A DNA stretch of 64,000 bases from positions 124,001 through 188,000 of the forward strand of contig NZ_JBDPLH010000005.1 of NCBI RefSeq assembly GCF_040187885.1, in the 5' to 3' direction. Within the stretch, counting starts at the first letter, position 1. The number at the start of each line of letters is the position of its first letter. The position numbers and the translations under genes are program-made. Source of the stretch: Roseateles_E cavernae (GTDB lineage Bacteria; Pseudomonadota; Gammaproteobacteria; Burkholderiales; Burkholderiaceae_C). The notes beneath the pieces are model-generated. The model did no database searches and was not told where the DNA came from. It saw only the letters and a program-made list of their open reading frames with translations. Positions 17,728 to 26,904 of this stretch are shown in pieces.

Positions 17728-18819
17728 ATGCCCTATCGAGCCGAAGCGAGCTTCAGCCATGGCAGCGCGGCCAAGACCGCGCTGCTGTTCTGCAATCTGG
17801 GCACCCCCGATGCTCCCACCGCAGCGGCCACGCGGCGCTATCTCGCGCAGTTCCTCAGCGATCCGCGCGTGGTCGAGATCCCCAAGCTGGTCTGGCAGCT
17901 GATACTGCACGGCATCATCCTGCGGGTGCGCCCGGCCAAGTCGGCGGCCAAGTACGCCACCGTCTGGATGCCCGAGGGCTCGCCGCTGAAGGTCTGGACA
18001 GAGCGCCAGGCCAAGCTGCTGCAGGGCTATCTCGGCGAGCGCGGCCACAGCATCAGCGTTCGCTACGCGATGCGCTACGGCACGCCGGCGATCGCCGATG
18101 TACTCAGCGAACTGCGCAGCGAGGGCGTGAGCCGCGTGCTGGTGCTGCCGGCCTACCCGCAGTATTGCGCGGCGACCACGGCCAGCGTGATCGACGATGT
18201 GGCGCGCTGGTCGCTGCAGACCCGCCATCTGCCCGAGCTGCGCTTCATCAATCGCTACCACGACGACCCCGGCTATATCCAGGCCCTGGCCGCCAGCGTC
18301 AAAGCCCATTGGGCCGCCAACGGCCGACCCGAACTGCTGATGATGAGCTTTCACGGCATGCCGGCCCGCACCCTGGCCCTGGGCGACCCTTACCACTGCG
18401 AATGCCTGAAGACCGGCCGCCTGCTGGCCGAGGCGCTGGGCCTGAGCCAGGAGCAGTACCTGGTCACCTTCCAGAGCCGTTTCGGCAAGGCCCGGTGGCT
18501 GGAGCCCTATACCGAGCCGACCCTGAAGGCGCGCGCTGCGGCCGGGCTCAAGAAGGTGGACCTGATCTGCCCCGGTTTCAGCGCCGATTGCCTGGAGACG
18601 CTGGAAGAAATCGCCCAGGAGGCAAGGGATGCCTTCCTGAGCGCCGGCGGCCGCGACTTCGCCTACATCCCCTGCCTCAACGACAGCCCGGCCGGCATGT
18701 CCATGCTGGCCGATCTGGCCGAGCGGCATCTGCAAGGCTGGCCGACCCGGCGGCCGGCCGACGCCGACGTGCTAGCCCGGCAGCGCGAGGCCGCGCTGGC
18801 GGCGGGTGCCAAGGACTAG
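17728..18819 (+). CDS. hemH: Ferrochelatase
   Basis: Inserts Fe(2+) into protoporphyrin IX, the last step of heme synthesis. The 363 aa contain the family start (ALLFCNLGTPDAPT), the active-site His209 in SFHGMP, and the acidic metal-side motif CPGFSADCLETLEEI. The Cys-containing DPYHCECLKTGRLL is usual for proteobacterial enzymes. The start follows the cyclase-FHA stop by 12 bases, suggesting one transcript. The last 48 bases overlap, in the opposite direction, the 3' end of the PEP-CTERM protein gene at 18772-21546. Confidence 0.95.
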   Translation: MPYRAEASFSHGSAAKTALLFCNLGTPDAPTAAATRRYLAQFLSDPRVVEIPKLVWQLILHGIILRVRPAKSAAKYATVWMPEGSPLKVWTERQAKLLQGYLGERGHSISVRYAMRYGTPAIADVLSELRSEGVSRVLVLPAYPQYCAATTASVIDDVARWSLQTRHLPELRFINRYHDDPGYIQALAASVKAHWAANGRPELLMMSFHGMPARTLALGDPYHCECLKTGRLLAEALGLSQEQYLVTFQSRFGKARWLEPYTEPTLKARAAAGLKKVDLICPGFSADCLETLEEIAQEARDAFLSAGGRDFAYIPCLNDSPAGMSMLADLAERHLQGWPTRRPADADVLARQREAALAAGAKD

Positions 18820-21546
18820 GCCCAGCAACCCCAGCAGCAGCATGGCCCAGGTCTGCGGCTCGGGCACCGGCTGTGCGCTGAAGGCGGCTCCGTCGGCCGC
18901 GCTGAAGCTGAAGTTGCTGATCACATAGGCATCGGCCCGGGCGCTGAACTGCACGCCCGCAAAGCTCTGATCAGCCAGCGCCACCATGCCGCCGGCGCCA
19001 TCGCTGCGGCCGAGGAAGGTGTCGATGTCGAAGCGGCCGCTGCTCTGGAAGGCGGCGGGATTGGTCGCGCCGAGGAAGCGGAATTCGACCGCCATCGCAC
19101 CCAGCGCCACCGCGCCGCCGAACACCACCACATCGGTCAGGTAGCCGCCCGCGCCGTCATCCTCGACCTCGAGAATCATGCGGCTGCCGGACATCGCGCT
19201 GAAGTCGCCGTTCAGTTTCAGCGTGCCCGGCGAGTTGCCGGGGCAGAAGATGCCGTGGTTGACGACATTGCCGCTGATGCTGCCGGTGCCGCACAGAAAG
19301 CCCTTGCTGCCGATCACGATGTCCTGGGCCGTCAGCGTGCTGTCGATCAGCACCATGGTGGCGGTGCCGCCGTCGGCATCACCGGTGGCGGTCTTGTTTC
19401 GCCCCACCCCGACCCAGCCGGCCGTGACGCTGGAGCCCTCAGAGACGATCAAGGTGCCATCGCTGCCGGCGAAGCGGCCGAGATAGAGGTTGCCACCCGC
19501 ATTGTCCAGCTCGCTGGCGCCGCGCATGCGCATGAAGCCGCTGCCCTCGCGGCCTATGGTCACGGCACCCAGGCCGGGCTGCGCCTCGACAACAATGCGG
19601 GAAGCGCCCGCCAGGGCCAGACTGCCCTCGCCGCCGGGGAAGGCCCCGCTGCCGCCCAGACTCAGACCCGCGCCGGCGCTGCCCATATTGCTCAGCGTCA
19701 CCAGGCTGCCCTTGTCGACCGAGGCCACGCCGATGCCGGCGCCGGTGCCAACGGTCAGAAAGCCGCCGGACAGATTGCCGGCGGTCTGCTGTCCCGACAG
19801 CAGCAATTGCCCGCCATCGAGCTTCAGTACACCGACCCCGCCGCTGCGCCCCACGCTCAGCCCGATCGCGCTGACCAGGGCCTGGTTGTTGATGCTCAGC
19901 TGGCCGCTGCTCTGCGGGCCGATGCCGACGCCGATGAAAGTGTCCGTGCCGCTCAGCCGGATCTCCGAGCCGGCGCCGCTGACCGTGGCGATGCCGTGGC
20001 CGCCCGGCGTGTTGTCGTTGAAGCCGCCGATGATCAGCGAGGTGCTGCGCCGGTCGGCCGGGGTCGAGACCGCCCCGCCCTGCAGCAGCAGCTTGCCGCC
20101 ATCGCTGATATTCAGGGTGCCGCTGCCGTCGCGCCCCACCCGCATCACCGGATTCGGCGCCTCGCCCGGCCCTCCGCCGGGCAGCACCGAGATCGATTCC
20201 ATCAGTAGCACCGAGCCCGACCCGTGGATGTTCAGCGTGCCGGCCGAATTGGCATCGCGACCCAGATTCAGGCTCAGGCCCGGCAGGCCCTGCGCGGCCA
20301 GTAGATGGATGCGGCCGCCCGCCCCCACCGTGACCTGGCCATAGCCGCCGTTGCGGCCGATGTCCAGGCTGGCGAGCGCCGCCGAGCCATTGGCGGCCGC
20401 CGAGGCCTTGCCGTTGACCAGCAGCTCAGAGCCTGCCCCCTGGACGCTCAACTGGCCCAGCGCCCCATCACGGCCGACACCGACATAGAACATGCCGCTG
20501 GCCCGGCCGCCCGCCTCAATGACAAGGTTGCCGCTGCCGGAAGCGCCGCTGCGGCCGATGTTCAGCACGCCCGCATCGCCGGTGAACAGGATGTTGGAGC
20601 CGGCGCCGCTGACGATCATGTCGCTGCGCCCACCGCCGGTGCTCAGCCCGACCGAGTTGTACAGGCCGTCGCGCCCTTCGATCAGCAGCTGGCCGCCGTT
20701 GCGGATGGCCACCGAGGCCCAGGAGTTGCGATGCGTGCCCAGCGCGAAGAAGCCCCCGGTGTTCTCCAGGGTGCCGCCGCTGATGCGCCAGACCGAGCCG
20801 GTGCCGTCGATCAGCGCGTCGGCAAAACTGCGCTCGCTGCCCAGCGGGCTGCTGCCGCCCGGCCCCACGCCCAGCGTGGCGCTGTCGGTCAGCAGCGATG
20901 CACCGTCCAGCACCTTGACCGTGCCGCTGCTGCTGGCGCCCGGCGTGCCGAAGGTGAAGCCGTCGATCGGCGGACGGAACACCGCCAGCCCACCGACGAT
21001 GAAGCCGCGCAGGAAGGAGGCCGAGGAGCCGGCCCCGGTGACCGTGAAGCGGCCGGTGGAGCCGGCGGCATTGCCGATGAAACTGTTGCAGTAGTGGTTC
21101 GCACCCAGGCAGGCGGCGGCGTTGGCACGACCGTCCAGCACGGCACCGCCGGAGATGGTCATCGCGCCCAGGCCCCAGGCGCCGACCTCGAAGCGGTTGA
21201 GCACGCTGTCGGAAAAGCCGTCGCCGGTCAGCTCGATGCGGCTGCCTGCTCCGTCCAGATAGGCCCAGCCGCTGCCGTCCCCGTTGCCGCCAGGGCCTAG
21301 CAGCAGACTGCCGGTGCGCAGCAGGCTGCCACCGCCGACATCGAGGCGGCCGTAGGCACTGCTGCCCACATAAAGCCCGTTATTGCCCAGATCCGTGTCA
21401 CCGGGGCCTATAGGCAGATTGAGCGGGCCGGTGGAGACGGTTCCGAGGGTCGTGATGTCGGCCCGAAGCGGCGCCTGCGCCCCCAGGACCAAGAGGGCTG
21501 CGACCGCCAGGGGCCGCAGGGTGGAGGGAACACGGCAATGCTGCAT
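18772..21546 (-). CDS. Large repetitive (beta-helix-like) PEP-CTERM surface protein
   Basis: A 924-aa secreted protein. It begins with a signal peptide (residues 1 to about 29, ending APLRA) and ends with a PEP-CTERM signal (VPEPQTWAMLLLG, hydrophobic segment, RRQRG). Between them runs a Gly/Ser-rich array of imperfect repeats of roughly 40-60 residues with the pattern LxVGRxGxxGxLxIxGxGSxLxV (for example VGRDGALGQLSVQGAGSELLV, and NLGRDANSAGTLNIHGSGSVLL). This suggests a right-handed beta-helix or similar stacked fold, as in adhesins and autotransporter passengers. The final ~150 residues before the anchor are a non-repeat beta domain. A surface or exopolysaccharide-matrix role is inferred. 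It overlaps convergently with hemH by 48 bases. Few cysteines and no enzymatic motif are visible. Confidence 0.82.
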   Translation of the reverse strand: MQHCRVPSTLRPLAVAALLVLGAQAPLRADITTLGTVSTGPLNLPIGPGDTDLGNNGLYVGSSAYGRLDVGGGSLLRTGSLLLGPGGNGDGSGWAYLDGAGSRIELTGDGFSDSVLNRFEVGAWGLGAMTISGGAVLDGRANAAACLGANHYCNSFIGNAAGSTGRFTVTGAGSSASFLRGFIVGGLAVFRPPIDGFTFGTPGASSSGTVKVLDGASLLTDSATLGVGPGGSSPLGSERSFADALIDGTGSVWRISGGTLENTGGFFALGTHRNSWASVAIRNGGQLLIEGRDGLYNSVGLSTGGGRSDMIVSGAGSNILFTGDAGVLNIGRSGASGSGNLVIEAGGRASGMFYVGVGRDGALGQLSVQGAGSELLVNGKASAAANGSAALASLDIGRNGGYGQVTVGAGGRIHLLAAQGLPGLSLNLGRDANSAGTLNIHGSGSVLLMESISVLPGGGPGEAPNPVMRVGRDGSGTLNISDGGKLLLQGGAVSTPADRRSTSLIIGGFNDNTPGGHGIATVSGAGSEIRLSGTDTFIGVGIGPQSSGQLSINNQALVSAIGLSVGRSGGVGVLKLDGGQLLLSGQQTAGNLSGGFLTVGTGAGIGVASVDKGSLVTLSNMGSAGAGLSLGGSGAFPGGEGSLALAGASRIVVEAQPGLGAVTIGREGSGFMRMRGASELDNAGGNLYLGRFAGSDGTLIVSEGSSVTAGWVGVGRNKTATGDADGGTATMVLIDSTLTAQDIVIGSKGFLCGTGSISGNVVNHGIFCPGNSPGTLKLNGDFSAMSGSRMILEVEDDGAGGYLTDVVVFGGAVALGAMAVEFRFLGATNPAAFQSSGRFDIDTFLGRSDGAGGMVALADQSFAGVQFSARADAYVISNFSFSAADGAAFSAQPVPEPQTWAMLLLGLLGLVLGTRRQRGLALPG

Positions 21547-21646
21547 GACCGGACCTCAGGCGCCGTGAAGCGACGCTCACGGCAGCCGAGTATCCGCTCG
21601 GCCGGCCACAATGCATCCCTCAATCGTTCGAGGCCTGAAGCCGGAA

Positions 21647-23134
21647 TCAGGGACGGCGACTCCAGCGCAGCAGCCGCGGCAGCACCAGGATCAGGGCCAC
21701 CAGGATCAGCAGACCCAGCGACATCGGCCGCTCCCAGAACACGCTCCAGCTGCCACCGCCGATCGACACCGCATTGCGCATCTGCGCCTCGGCCAGCGGG
21801 CCCAGAATCATGCCCACCACGACCGGCGCGGTCGGGAAGTCGAAGCGCCGCATCACCACGCCCAGCAGGCCGATGGCCAGCATCAGGTAGAGGTCAAACG
21901 CGCTCTGGCGCATGCCGTAGACGCCCACCGTCGCGAAGATCAGGATGCCGGCATAGAGCTGGGGTTTGGGAATCTTCAGCAGCTTCACCCACAGTCCCAC
22001 CATCGGCAGGTTCAGCACCAGCAGCATCACATTGCCGATGTAGAGCGAGGCGATCAAGGCCCAGACCAGGGTGGACGAGGTCTGGAACAGCTGCGGGCCG
22101 GCCTGGATGCCGTAGTTCTGCAGCGCCGACAGCAGGATGGCGGCGGTCACCGAGGTCGGAATGCCCAGCGTCAGCAGCGGCACCAGGGTGGCGGTCACGG
22201 CCGAGTTGTTGGCCGCCTCCGGGCCGGCCACGCCTTCGATCGCGCCGCTCGTGCCGAACTCGTCCTTGTGCTTGGAGAGCTTGCGCTCGGTCGCATAGCT
22301 CAGAAAGGTCGGGATCTCCGAGCCGCCGGCCGGGATGGTGCCGAAGGGGAAGCCGATGAAGGTGCCGCGCAGCCAGGCCGGCCAGGAGCGGCGCCATTCG
22401 GTCTTGGTCATGTGCACCGAGCTCATCTTGTTGAGCTCCTGGGTGCTGCGGCCTTCATACAGCGCGTTGTAGAGCGTCTCGCCGACCGCGAACAGGCCCA
22501 CCGCGACCAGCACCACCTCGATGCCGTCCATGAACTCGGGGATGCCCATGGTGTAGCGCACCTGGGCGGTGATCTGGTCCAGCCCGATCAGGCCCATGGC
22601 CAGGCCGATGAAGAGCGCCGTCATGCCGCGCAAGGTGCTCTTGCCCAGCACCGCGCTGACGGTGGTGAAGGCCAAGAGCATCAGGCAGAAATACTCCGGC
22701 GGGCCGAGCTGCACGGCGAAGTCGGCCAGCACCGGCGCGAACAGCGTGACCAGCACGGTGGCGATGGTGCCCGCGACGAAGGAGCCGATCGCGGCGGTCG
22801 CCAGCGCAGCGCCGGCGCGGCCGCTCTTGGCCATCTTGAAGCCTTCCAGCGCCGTCACCATCGTGCCGGTCTCGCCCGGGGTGTTCAGCAGGATGGAGGT
22901 GGTCGAGCCGCCATACATCGCGCCGTAATAGATGCCGGCGAAGAAGATCATCGAGGCCGTCGGCTCGACCTGCGAGGTGATCGGCAGCAGCATCGCCACC
23001 GTCACCGCCGGGCCCAGGCCCGGCAGCACGCCGATGGCCGTGCCCAGCGCGCAGCCGACAAAAGCCCACAGCAGATTGATCGGTGTGCCGGCGGTCGCGA
23101 AGCCGCCCAGCAGGTTGTTCCAGAGATCGAGCAT
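21647..23134 (-). CDS. tctA: Tripartite tricarboxylate transporter, large membrane subunit TctA
   Basis: A 495-aa inner-membrane protein, the large permease of a TTT transporter that imports tricarboxylates or related organic acids with a periplasmic Bug-type protein. About 10-12 hydrophobic segments are visible. Family motifs are present: GVLPGLGPAVTVAMLLP, FFAGIYYGAMYGGSTTSILLNTPGE, and FPFGTIPAGGSEIPTFLSY. It is the last gene of tctC-tctB-tctA, 9 bases after tctB. Substrate cannot be told from sequence alone. Confidence 0.93.
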   Translation of the reverse strand: MLDLWNNLLGGFATAGTPINLLWAFVGCALGTAIGVLPGLGPAVTVAMLLPITSQVEPTASMIFFAGIYYGAMYGGSTTSILLNTPGETGTMVTALEGFKMAKSGRAGAALATAAIGSFVAGTIATVLVTLFAPVLADFAVQLGPPEYFCLMLLAFTTVSAVLGKSTLRGMTALFIGLAMGLIGLDQITAQVRYTMGIPEFMDGIEVVLVAVGLFAVGETLYNALYEGRSTQELNKMSSVHMTKTEWRRSWPAWLRGTFIGFPFGTIPAGGSEIPTFLSYATERKLSKHKDEFGTSGAIEGVAGPEAANNSAVTATLVPLLTLGIPTSVTAAILLSALQNYGIQAGPQLFQTSSTLVWALIASLYIGNVMLLVLNLPMVGLWVKLLKIPKPQLYAGILIFATVGVYGMRQSAFDLYLMLAIGLLGVVMRRFDFPTAPVVVGMILGPLAEAQMRNAVSIGGGSWSVFWERPMSLGLLILVALILVLPRLLRWSRRP

Positions 23135-23143
23135 GGTCTCTCC

Positions 23144-23659
23144 TCAGAGCCAGCCGCTGGCCGTCAGGCCGGGCAGATTGATGGCCAGCAGCTTGGTGAA
23201 GAGCCAGAACACCGGCGCGGCGATCAGCATGCCGGTCACGCCATCGACCAGGATCTGGCGCGCACCGCCGCCGGCCTTGCCCTCGGACATGCGCATGCCG
23301 CGCACCGCCAGCATGAAGCACAGCGTGCAGGCCAGGATGAAGCCCAGGCTGGTGATCAGGCTGGCATTGGCGATCACGCCGGCCACCACCCAGGCGGCCG
23401 CGCGCCAGTCGCCGCGCGCGGCACCCGAGGGCTCGTCCATCTGGCGGTAGCCACCGCTTTGGGCCTCCCAGATCAGCCAGGCGCCGCAGATCAGCAGCAC
23501 GACCGCGACCACCCAGGGCAAGGCGTTCGGGCCGACGCCCGCATAGCCGGCGTCCGAGGAGATGAAGGTCGCGCCATAGGCCATCACGGCACCGACCAGC
23601 AAGGCGCCGATGCCGACCAGGCTTTGATGCAGGGACTTGTGTTGGACTGAGTCAGCCAT
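23144..23659 (-). CDS. tctB: Tripartite tricarboxylate transporter, small membrane subunit TctB
   Basis: A 171-aa inner-membrane protein with four hydrophobic segments (for example LVGIGALLVGAVMAYGATF and LPWVVAVVLLICGAWLIWEA) and a large loop, as in TctB. I chose ATG 23659 because a GGAG lies six bases upstream; an earlier in-frame ATG at 23671 overlaps that ribosome site. It lies between tctC and tctA and works as the small permease partner of TctA. Confidence 0.9.
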   Translation of the reverse strand: MADSVQHKSLHQSLVGIGALLVGAVMAYGATFISSDAGYAGVGPNALPWVVAVVLLICGAWLIWEAQSGGYRQMDEPSGAARGDWRAAAWVVAGVIANASLITSLGFILACTLCFMLAVRGMRMSEGKAGGGARQILVDGVTGMLIAAPVFWLFTKLLAINLPGLTASGWL

Positions 23660-23727
23660 CGGCCACTCCATATGAAACGGGGGCCGGCCGCAGGCAGCCA
23701 GCCCCTCGCAGACAGCGGTCAGACCGC

Positions 23728-24687
23728 TCAGATCATGCCGGACTTGACCATGGTGGCGCGCAGGCTGGCGAACTCACGGTCGACGAAATCCTCGAACTCC
23801 TTGCCGGCCATCACGGCGGGCGTCCAGCCGTTCTTCTCCAGCGCCTCGGCCCAGGCCTTGCTCTTGGTGGCCTTGATGACCATATCGGTCAGGGCCTTGC
23901 GCTGCTCGGGCGTGATGCCCGGGGGCGCATAGACGCCGCGCCAGTTGCCGATCTCGACGTTGTAGCCCATCTCCTTGAGGGTCGGGATGTCCAGGCCCTT
24001 GAGCCGGGTGGCCGAGGTCACCGCGATCGCGCGCATCTTGCCGCTCTCGATGTACTGCTGGAATTCGCTGTAGCCGCTGCCGCCCACCGTGACATTGCCG
24101 CCCAGGATGGCGGCCGTGGCCTCGCCACCGCCACGGAAGGGCACATAGTTGATCTTGGCCGCATCGACGCCGGCCTCGCGCGCCAGCATGGCCGCCGCGA
24201 TGTGCTCGGTGGCGCCGCGCGAACCGCCGCCCCACTTGACGCTGGCCGGGTCCTTCTTCATCTGCTCGACCACGTCCTTCATGGTCTTCAGCGGCGAGCT
24301 GGCCGGCAGCACGAACACGTTGTACTCGCTGGTCAGGCGCGCGATCGGTGTCGCCTGGCTCAGGCTGACCGGCGGCTTGCCGGTGATCAGGCCGCCCAGC
24401 ATCACCGCGCCCATCACCATCAGCGAGTTCGGATCGCCCTTGCTGGCGTTGACGAACTGGGCCAGGCCGATGGCGCCGGCCGCGCCGCCCTTGTTCTCGA
24501 AGGTGACCGAGGAGGCCACGCCGGCATCCTGCAAGGCCTTGCCCAGCGCACGGCCGGTGCTGTCCCAGCCGCCACCCGGGTTGGCCGGCACCATGATCTT
24601 CAGGTTGGCGCTGGCGCGGGCCGACAGCGGCAGCGCGCCGGCGGCGGCCAGGGCGGCCAGGGACTTCAGAAAGACGTCACGACGCAT
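23728..24687 (-). CDS. tctC: Tripartite tricarboxylate transporter substrate-binding protein (Bug family)
   Basis: A 319-aa periplasmic binding protein. The N-terminus (MRRDVFLKSLAALAAAGALPLSARA) is a signal peptide with twin arginines; the spacing is not the canonical RRxFLK, so Sec or Tat export is open. The mature part has Bug-family features: MVPANPGGGWDSTGRALG at the ligand-binding N-lobe, the NKGGAAGAIGLAQF loop, and GVYAPPGITPEQRKALTD near the C-terminus. First gene of the tctCBA operon, divergent from the tctDE two-component genes that probably control it. Confidence 0.93.
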   Translation of the reverse strand: MRRDVFLKSLAALAAAGALPLSARASANLKIMVPANPGGGWDSTGRALGKALQDAGVASSVTFENKGGAAGAIGLAQFVNASKGDPNSLMVMGAVMLGGLITGKPPVSLSQATPIARLTSEYNVFVLPASSPLKTMKDVVEQMKKDPASVKWGGGSRGATEHIAAAMLAREAGVDAAKINYVPFRGGGEATAAILGGNVTVGGSGYSEFQQYIESGKMRAIAVTSATRLKGLDIPTLKEMGYNVEIGNWRGVYAPPGITPEQRKALTDMVIKATKSKAWAEALEKNGWTPAVMAGKEFEDFVDREFASLRATMVKSGMI

Positions 24688-24791
24688 GGTCTTGTCTCCT
24701 ATTGTGGTTTGAGTGAACAGTGGCGATCCTCGCTGTCAAGGCTGTCAGTCCGCTGTCGCGGGACCTAGGGAAAATGCTAGGCTCGCGCCCC
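24688..24791. promoter_or_regulatory. Divergent tctC / tctD control region
   Basis: 104 bases separate the tctC and tctD starts and must carry both promoters and probably the TctD binding site. I see repeated CTGTC/GCTGTC-like segments (around 24734-24757) but no clean palindrome. Confidence 0.4.
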
Positions 24792-25466
24792 ATGAAACTG
24801 CTTCTGGTAGAGGACGACCCGGCGATGCAGCTGAGCCTGACGCGCAGCTTCGAGCGCCGCGGCCTGCAGGTGCAGGCGGTCGGCGACGGGCTCAAGGCGC
24901 TGGAGCGCTGGGCACAATGGCGGCCCGATGTCGTGGTGCTGGACCTCAGCCTGCCGGGGCTGGACGGGCTGGACGTGCTGGCCCGCGCGCGTGCCGACGG
25001 ACAGAAGACCCCGGTGCTGATACTGACCGCCCGCGGCACGGTCGGCGACCGCATCCTCGGCCTGAACGTCGGCGCCGACGACTACCTGCCCAAGCCCTTC
25101 GATCTGGACGAGCTGATGGCCCGCATCCAGGCGCTGGGCCGGCGCAGCGGGGTCAGTCCGGCGCCGCAGCGCCAGACCGCCTTCTGCGGCATGCAGCTGG
25201 ACGGGGACAGCGGCGCGGTCTATTTCGAGGACCAGGTGCTGGAGCTGACGCCGCGCGAGAGCGCGCTGCTGCGCGCGCTGCTGGCACGGCCGGGCCATGC
25301 GATCGCCAAGGAGCGGCTGTTCGAGCTGGTCTTCCCGGGTGAGCTGGACGTGCAGCTGGAGGCCATCGAGGTGGTGGCCTACCGGCTGCGCAAGCGCATC
25401 GCCCATACCGGCGCGCAGCTGGTGACGCTGCGCGGCCTGGGCTATCTGCTGAAGGCCGGCGCATGA
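24792..25466 (+). CDS. tctD: Two-component response regulator, OmpR/PhoB type (TctD-like)
   Basis: A 224-aa cytoplasmic regulator. The receiver domain (1-118) has the acidic pocket (VEDD), the phosphorylated Asp51 in VLDLSLPG, Thr in LILTARG, and Lys101 in DDYLPKPFD. The C-terminal winged helix (about 130-224) has the OmpR pattern ending TLRGLGYLL. The start at 24792 gives the standard KLLLVEDD beginning; the longer upstream ATG lies in the promoter region. It overlaps tctE by four bases (ATGA). Its divergent placement next to tctCBA matches the Salmonella tctD arrangement and points to control of tricarboxylate uptake. Confidence 0.92.
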   Translation: MKLLLVEDDPAMQLSLTRSFERRGLQVQAVGDGLKALERWAQWRPDVVVLDLSLPGLDGLDVLARARADGQKTPVLILTARGTVGDRILGLNVGADDYLPKPFDLDELMARIQALGRRSGVSPAPQRQTAFCGMQLDGDSGAVYFEDQVLELTPRESALLRALLARPGHAIAKERLFELVFPGELDVQLEAIEVVAYRLRKRIAHTGAQLVTLRGLGYLLKAGA

Positions 25467-26875
25467 GACGGCCCCACCGGCCCTCTTCGCTGCGGCGGCG
25501 CCTGACCCTGGGCATTCTGCTGCCGGTGGTCGCGCTGATCGCCTTCAACAGCTGGAGCCTGTACCAGCAGGCCTTGCGCGCCGCCGACACCGCCTACGAC
25601 CGCACCCTGCTGGCCTCGGCCAAATCGATCGGCGAGCTGCTGGAAGTCACCTCGGACGGCAGCCGCGCCCAGCTGCGCGCCACCGTGCTGTATTCGGCGC
25701 TGGAGCCCTTCGAGGCCGACAACCGCAGCCGCATCTTCTACCGCGTCAGCGGCTTCGACGGCGAGATGGTGTCCGGCTTCGAGGACCTGCCGGCCTGGCA
25801 CGGCAAGCTGCCGGCCAAGAGTCCTTACGCAGCGCTCGTCTCCTTCTACGACGACCACTATCGCGGCGAGCCGATCCGCGTCGCGGTGCTGCTGCAGCCG
25901 GTGGCCGGCATCGCCGGCCAGGGCATGGCGACCATCCAGGTGGCCGAGACGCTGGAGCTGCGCCACACCCTGGCCCAGCAGATCCTGACCGAGACCCTGT
26001 GGCGCCAGGCCCTGCTGGTGCTGGTGATCGTGATCGTCGTCGTGCTGGTGGTGCAGCGCGCCACGCTGCCGGTGCGGCGGCTCTCGGCCCAGCTGCGCGA
26101 GCGCACCGAGGGCGATCTGTCGCCGGTCGATGCGCCCGACGCGCCGCGCGAATGGCAGCCGCTGGTCGATGCGACCAACCAGGTGGTGGCGCGGCTGAAG
26201 GCCTTGCTGGAGCACCAGAAGCGCTTTGTGCGCGACGCCTCGCACCAGTTGAAGACCCCGCTGGCGGTGCTGAAGACCCAGGTGCAGAGCGCCCGCCAGG
26301 GCGATGTCGAGCCGCTGCAGGCGCTGGCCGAGATCGACACCACGGTGGCGCGCGCCACCCAGGTCGCCAACCAGATGCTGGCGCTGGCCAAGGTCGAGCA
26401 GCTGCGCCACCAGGTCGAGGCCATGCCGGTGCAGGACTGGGCCGAGGTGACGCGGGCGGTGGCGCTGGATGTGGCGCCGCTGATCGCCGAGCAGCAGCTG
26501 GACTTCGATATCGAGACCCAGGCCGCGCCGATACGCAGCCATGAGTGGGCCCTGCGCGAGCTGACCCGCAACCTGATCCACAACGCCATCCACCACACGC
26601 CGGTCGGCGGGCGCCTGCATATCCGGCTGCTGGTCGACGCCCGGGTCGCGGTGCTGACCGTGGCCGATTCGGGCCCCGGGCTGAGCGCGGCCCAGCAGAC
26701 CCAGCTGTTCCTGCCCTTTGCGGCCGGCGATCCGCGCAAGGGCTCGGGCCTGGGGCTGGCGATCTGCCATGAGATCGTGCAGTCGCTGGCCGGCAGCATC
26801 GAGCTGAACAACCGGCTCGATGGGCAGGAAGTCAGCGGCCTGGATGCCCGTGTGCGGCTGCCGCTGGCCGGCTGA
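25463..26875 (+). CDS. tctE: Sensor histidine kinase (TctE-like)
   Basis: A 470-aa inner-membrane sensor. It has an N-terminal membrane segment (LTLGILLPVVALIAFNSW, about residues 13-30), a periplasmic sensor region of about 150 residues, a second very hydrophobic helix (ALLVLVIVIVVVLVV, near 185), a HAMP-like linker, the phospho-acceptor His261 in RDASHQLKTPL, and ATPase motifs N (RNLIHNAIHH), G1 (VADSGPGLS) and G2 (GSGLGLAIC). It phosphorylates the regulator encoded immediately upstream. The conserved context with tctCBA indicates sensing of tricarboxylates, by inference. Confidence 0.93.
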   Translation: MRRPHRPSSLRRRLTLGILLPVVALIAFNSWSLYQQALRAADTAYDRTLLASAKSIGELLEVTSDGSRAQLRATVLYSALEPFEADNRSRIFYRVSGFDGEMVSGFEDLPAWHGKLPAKSPYAALVSFYDDHYRGEPIRVAVLLQPVAGIAGQGMATIQVAETLELRHTLAQQILTETLWRQALLVLVIVIVVVLVVQRATLPVRRLSAQLRERTEGDLSPVDAPDAPREWQPLVDATNQVVARLKALLEHQKRFVRDASHQLKTPLAVLKTQVQSARQGDVEPLQALAEIDTTVARATQVANQMLALAKVEQLRHQVEAMPVQDWAEVTRAVALDVAPLIAEQQLDFDIETQAAPIRSHEWALRELTRNLIHNAIHHTPVGGRLHIRLLVDARVAVLTVADSGPGLSAAQQTQLFLPFAAGDPRKGSGLGLAICHEIVQSLAGSIELNNRLDGQEVSGLDARVRLPLAG

Positions 26876-26904
26876 GCGGCGCCGCGGCTGGATAAAATCG
26901 CACG

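Noticed and set aside
21611..23650. 679-codon open frame antisense to tctA/tctB
   Set aside because: Repetitive Gln/His/Arg-rich reading of the opposite strand; the tct genes carry full family motifs.
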